Shown: positions 62,624 through 64,000 of the stretch, piece by piece
Layout: the number at the start of each line of letters is the position of its first letter
Position numbering within the stretch: the stretch's first letter is position 1
Source of the DNA: Clostridium estertheticum
Lineage (GTDB): Bacteria > Bacillota > Clostridia > Clostridiales > Clostridiaceae
Reading direction: 5' to 3'
Assembly (NCBI RefSeq): GCF_026650985.1
Contig: NZ_CP086239.1
Coordinates: 1,116,001 to 1,180,000 of the forward strand
DNA: 64,000 nt
Position numbers and translations under genes: made by a program
Notes under the pieces: generated by a model
Seen by the model: the letters and a program-made list of their open reading frames with translations, nothing else
The model's database searches: none
Told to the model about the DNA's origin: nothing

Positions 62624-64000
62624 ATGATTTCTGATAACAGTATAAGATATTTTGCAGAACTATTTAATGGTGATATAGATGGATTATATGGGTATAAATC
62701 CGGAGGAAATCTTGTAAGTTTTTTTAATAGTAATTATGGTATGAATGATAGCTATGGACAAGGATTTCCGTCAAGATGGGTATACACACATGATAAGTTA
62801 GTTAATTTACATAATAGCAACAAGATGGACTCTTTCTTAACATTAATTTTAGGTAATAAATTTATTATGGGGGATTCTAATATAAATGAAGTTGAAGCTA
62901 TAGAAAAAGGCATAGAAGTTTTAAAAAAGTTGAATGAGATTTTTAAGGTAGATGGGTATATTGTTGTGAAAAGAAATGAAAAATATTATTTAGTTGAAGA
63001 AGAAAAGGATTTAAAGTATATAGGTGGAGGAGGATTTGCAAAAGTATATAAAAGGGAGTCTACAGGGGTAATAGTAAAAAAGCTTAAAGATGAGTTCCTA
63101 GCAGATAGAGGTATAAGAAGTAGATTCAAAAACGAATTTGAGATTACCAAATCATTAGGTAACGTAGCAGGAATTATTAATGTATATGAGTATTTTGAAG
63201 ATAGTTGTTCATATTCGATGGAAGAAGGGGAACTAACATTACAGGAATATGTAGAAAAGTATGATTTAACACATGAGTACAAGCTAACTTGTATTCGACA
63301 GGTTTTATATATAATGGGGCAGGTTCATTCAAGAGATATAATACATCGTGATATAAGTCCCAATAATGTACTACTATTTAGTGGTATGCTAAAAATATCA
63401 GACTTTGGGTTAGGGAAGGATTTGAATATTTTAAACTCTCATCAAACTGTTTATACGAATGCAGTTGGTCAGTTTTCTTATTGTGCTCCAGAACAATTCA
63501 TGCTTCTTAAGAATGGAGATAAGAAGAGTGACGTGTATTCATTGGGAAGGTTAATTAATTTTATCATGACAAAAGATCCTAATAATTATCAGCATATACT
63601 TAGAGGGGTAATAGAAAAAGCTACCAGTTCGAACTCAATATTTAGGTATAATGATGCCAATGAATTGCTTAAGAATATTGAAAAAAGTATTAAGTATCAT
63701 GAAAATACAGAGAATACAGAATTAGTAAAACAAAAAGCACTCAGTGGGATAATAGATATTGATGTTGAGAGTTTTATTTATGAATTAAATGGTGAAAAAT
63801 TGTGTTCAAATATTATTGATAGAGCAAAGTTTATTGATACTTTAATAAACTTTATGGGTATTAGTGAAGAAAGGTCTTTGCACATTGTACAAGGAGTATC
63901 AGAAAATTATAAGGATAATTGTAAGGAGTGGGATGATTATGATCCAATTGCAAACTTAATGTACAGGGTTATTAAAGGCACGTTTACATTCACAGTCAAG
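62624..64000 (+). CDS. Eukaryotic-type protein kinase with novel N-terminal domain (3' partial)
   Basis: The frame starts at ATG 62624 (AGGGG about 8 nt upstream) and is open to the window edge: 459 residues visible, C-terminus missing. Residues about 1-115 form a domain containing YGQGFPSRWVYTHDKL, which recalls AbiJ-type N-terminal domains of abortive-infection proteins (tentative). The kinase domain (about 120-360) has glycine loop GGGGFAKVY, Lys in VIVKKLK, catalytic loop HRDISPNNVLL, DFGLGKD and APEQF. An additional domain follows. The setting among restriction and mobile remnants suggests a defence role. Confidence 0.8.
   Translation, partial: MISDNSIRYFAELFNGDIDGLYGYKSGGNLVSFFNSNYGMNDSYGQGFPSRWVYTHDKLVNLHNSNKMDSFLTLILGNKFIMGDSNINEVEAIEKGIEVLKKLNEIFKVDGYIVVKRNEKYYLVEEEKDLKYIGGGGFAKVYKRESTGVIVKKLKDEFLADRGIRSRFKNEFEITKSLGNVAGIINVYEYFEDSCSYSMEEGELTLQEYVEKYDLTHEYKLTCIRQVLYIMGQVHSRDIIHRDISPNNVLLFSGMLKISDFGLGKDLNILNSHQTVYTNAVGQFSYCAPEQFMLLKNGDKKSDVYSLGRLINFIMTKDPNNYQHILRGVIEKATSSNSIFRYNDANELLKNIEKSIKYHENTENTELVKQKALSGIIDIDVESFIYELNGEKLCSNIIDRAKFIDTLINFMGISEERSLHIVQGVSENYKDNCKEWDDYDPIANLMYRVIKGTFTFTVK

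Noticed and set aside
62986-63282. 98-codon minus-strand open frame
   Set aside because: It is antisense to the kinase gene, whose motifs are unmistakable on the plus strand.

Overview
This window is a low-GC Firmicute chromosome segment, most consistent with a spore-forming Clostridium sensu stricto. The evidence is A/T-rich codon use, strong AGGAGG ribosome sites, and clostridial gene order: spoIIGA-sigE-ymxH-nrdR-pgeF-phoPR-pstSCAB-phoU, then DUF512-der-gpsA-spoIVA. No rRNA, tRNA or CRISPR array was recognised.

Region 1 (1-24,700) is mostly core genome. It opens inside spoIIGA, the protease gene that activates pro-sigma-E, followed by sigE. sigG, which usually follows in clostridia, is absent here. 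Then come the phosphate two-component system, the Pst uptake operon with a Pho-box-like array, a divergent PstS-like lipoprotein, a ribosome-assembly/lipid/spore-coat block (der, gpsA, spoIVA), a radical-SAM pair linked to DNA metabolism, NudC, DeoD and a Pit phosphate transporter with its PhoU-like partner. Three phosphate modules (PhoPR, Pst, Pit) therefore lie within 25 kb.

Region 2 (24,700-43,140) is accessory metabolism and small unknowns. Two pullulanase-like genes stand out. The second (37,381-39,276) keeps the GH13 catalytic residues. The first (25,366-28,086) is exported, membrane-anchored and has lost several of them. Also here are a ROK glucokinase, a YgiQ-type radical SAM protein, a PIN-domain protein, a small kinase-like protein, a 22-codon peptide gene with its own strong ribosome site and terminator, a class-V aminotransferase and a candidate structured RNA.

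Region 3 (43,141-50,300) begins with a decayed group II intron. A spore-surface-like cluster follows: a Cys-rich protein, two tandem Cys-rich paralogues, a large coiled-coil protein, a DUF3343 protein and a beta-propeller protein. Four genes in it have upstream elements matching the sigma-K pattern AC-16 nt-CATAnnnTA, so late mother-cell expression is likely.

Region 4 (50,300-58,932) holds a large transporter, a phased repeat array, an ArsC/Spx-fold protein, an HD phosphohydrolase, a possible IS200/IS605 remnant, an orphan two-component system, an amidase-like protein, and an AraC regulator overlapping an EamA exporter.

Region 5 (58,933-64,000) looks like a decaying mobile or defence island. 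It contains a ribbon-helix-helix/coiled-coil protein behind a palindromic operator, a frameshifted remnant of a type I restriction R subunit, a broken YdbC/PC4-like gene, a YegP-like protein, another degenerate reading frame, and a eukaryotic-type protein kinase with an unusual N-terminal domain that runs off the end of the window.
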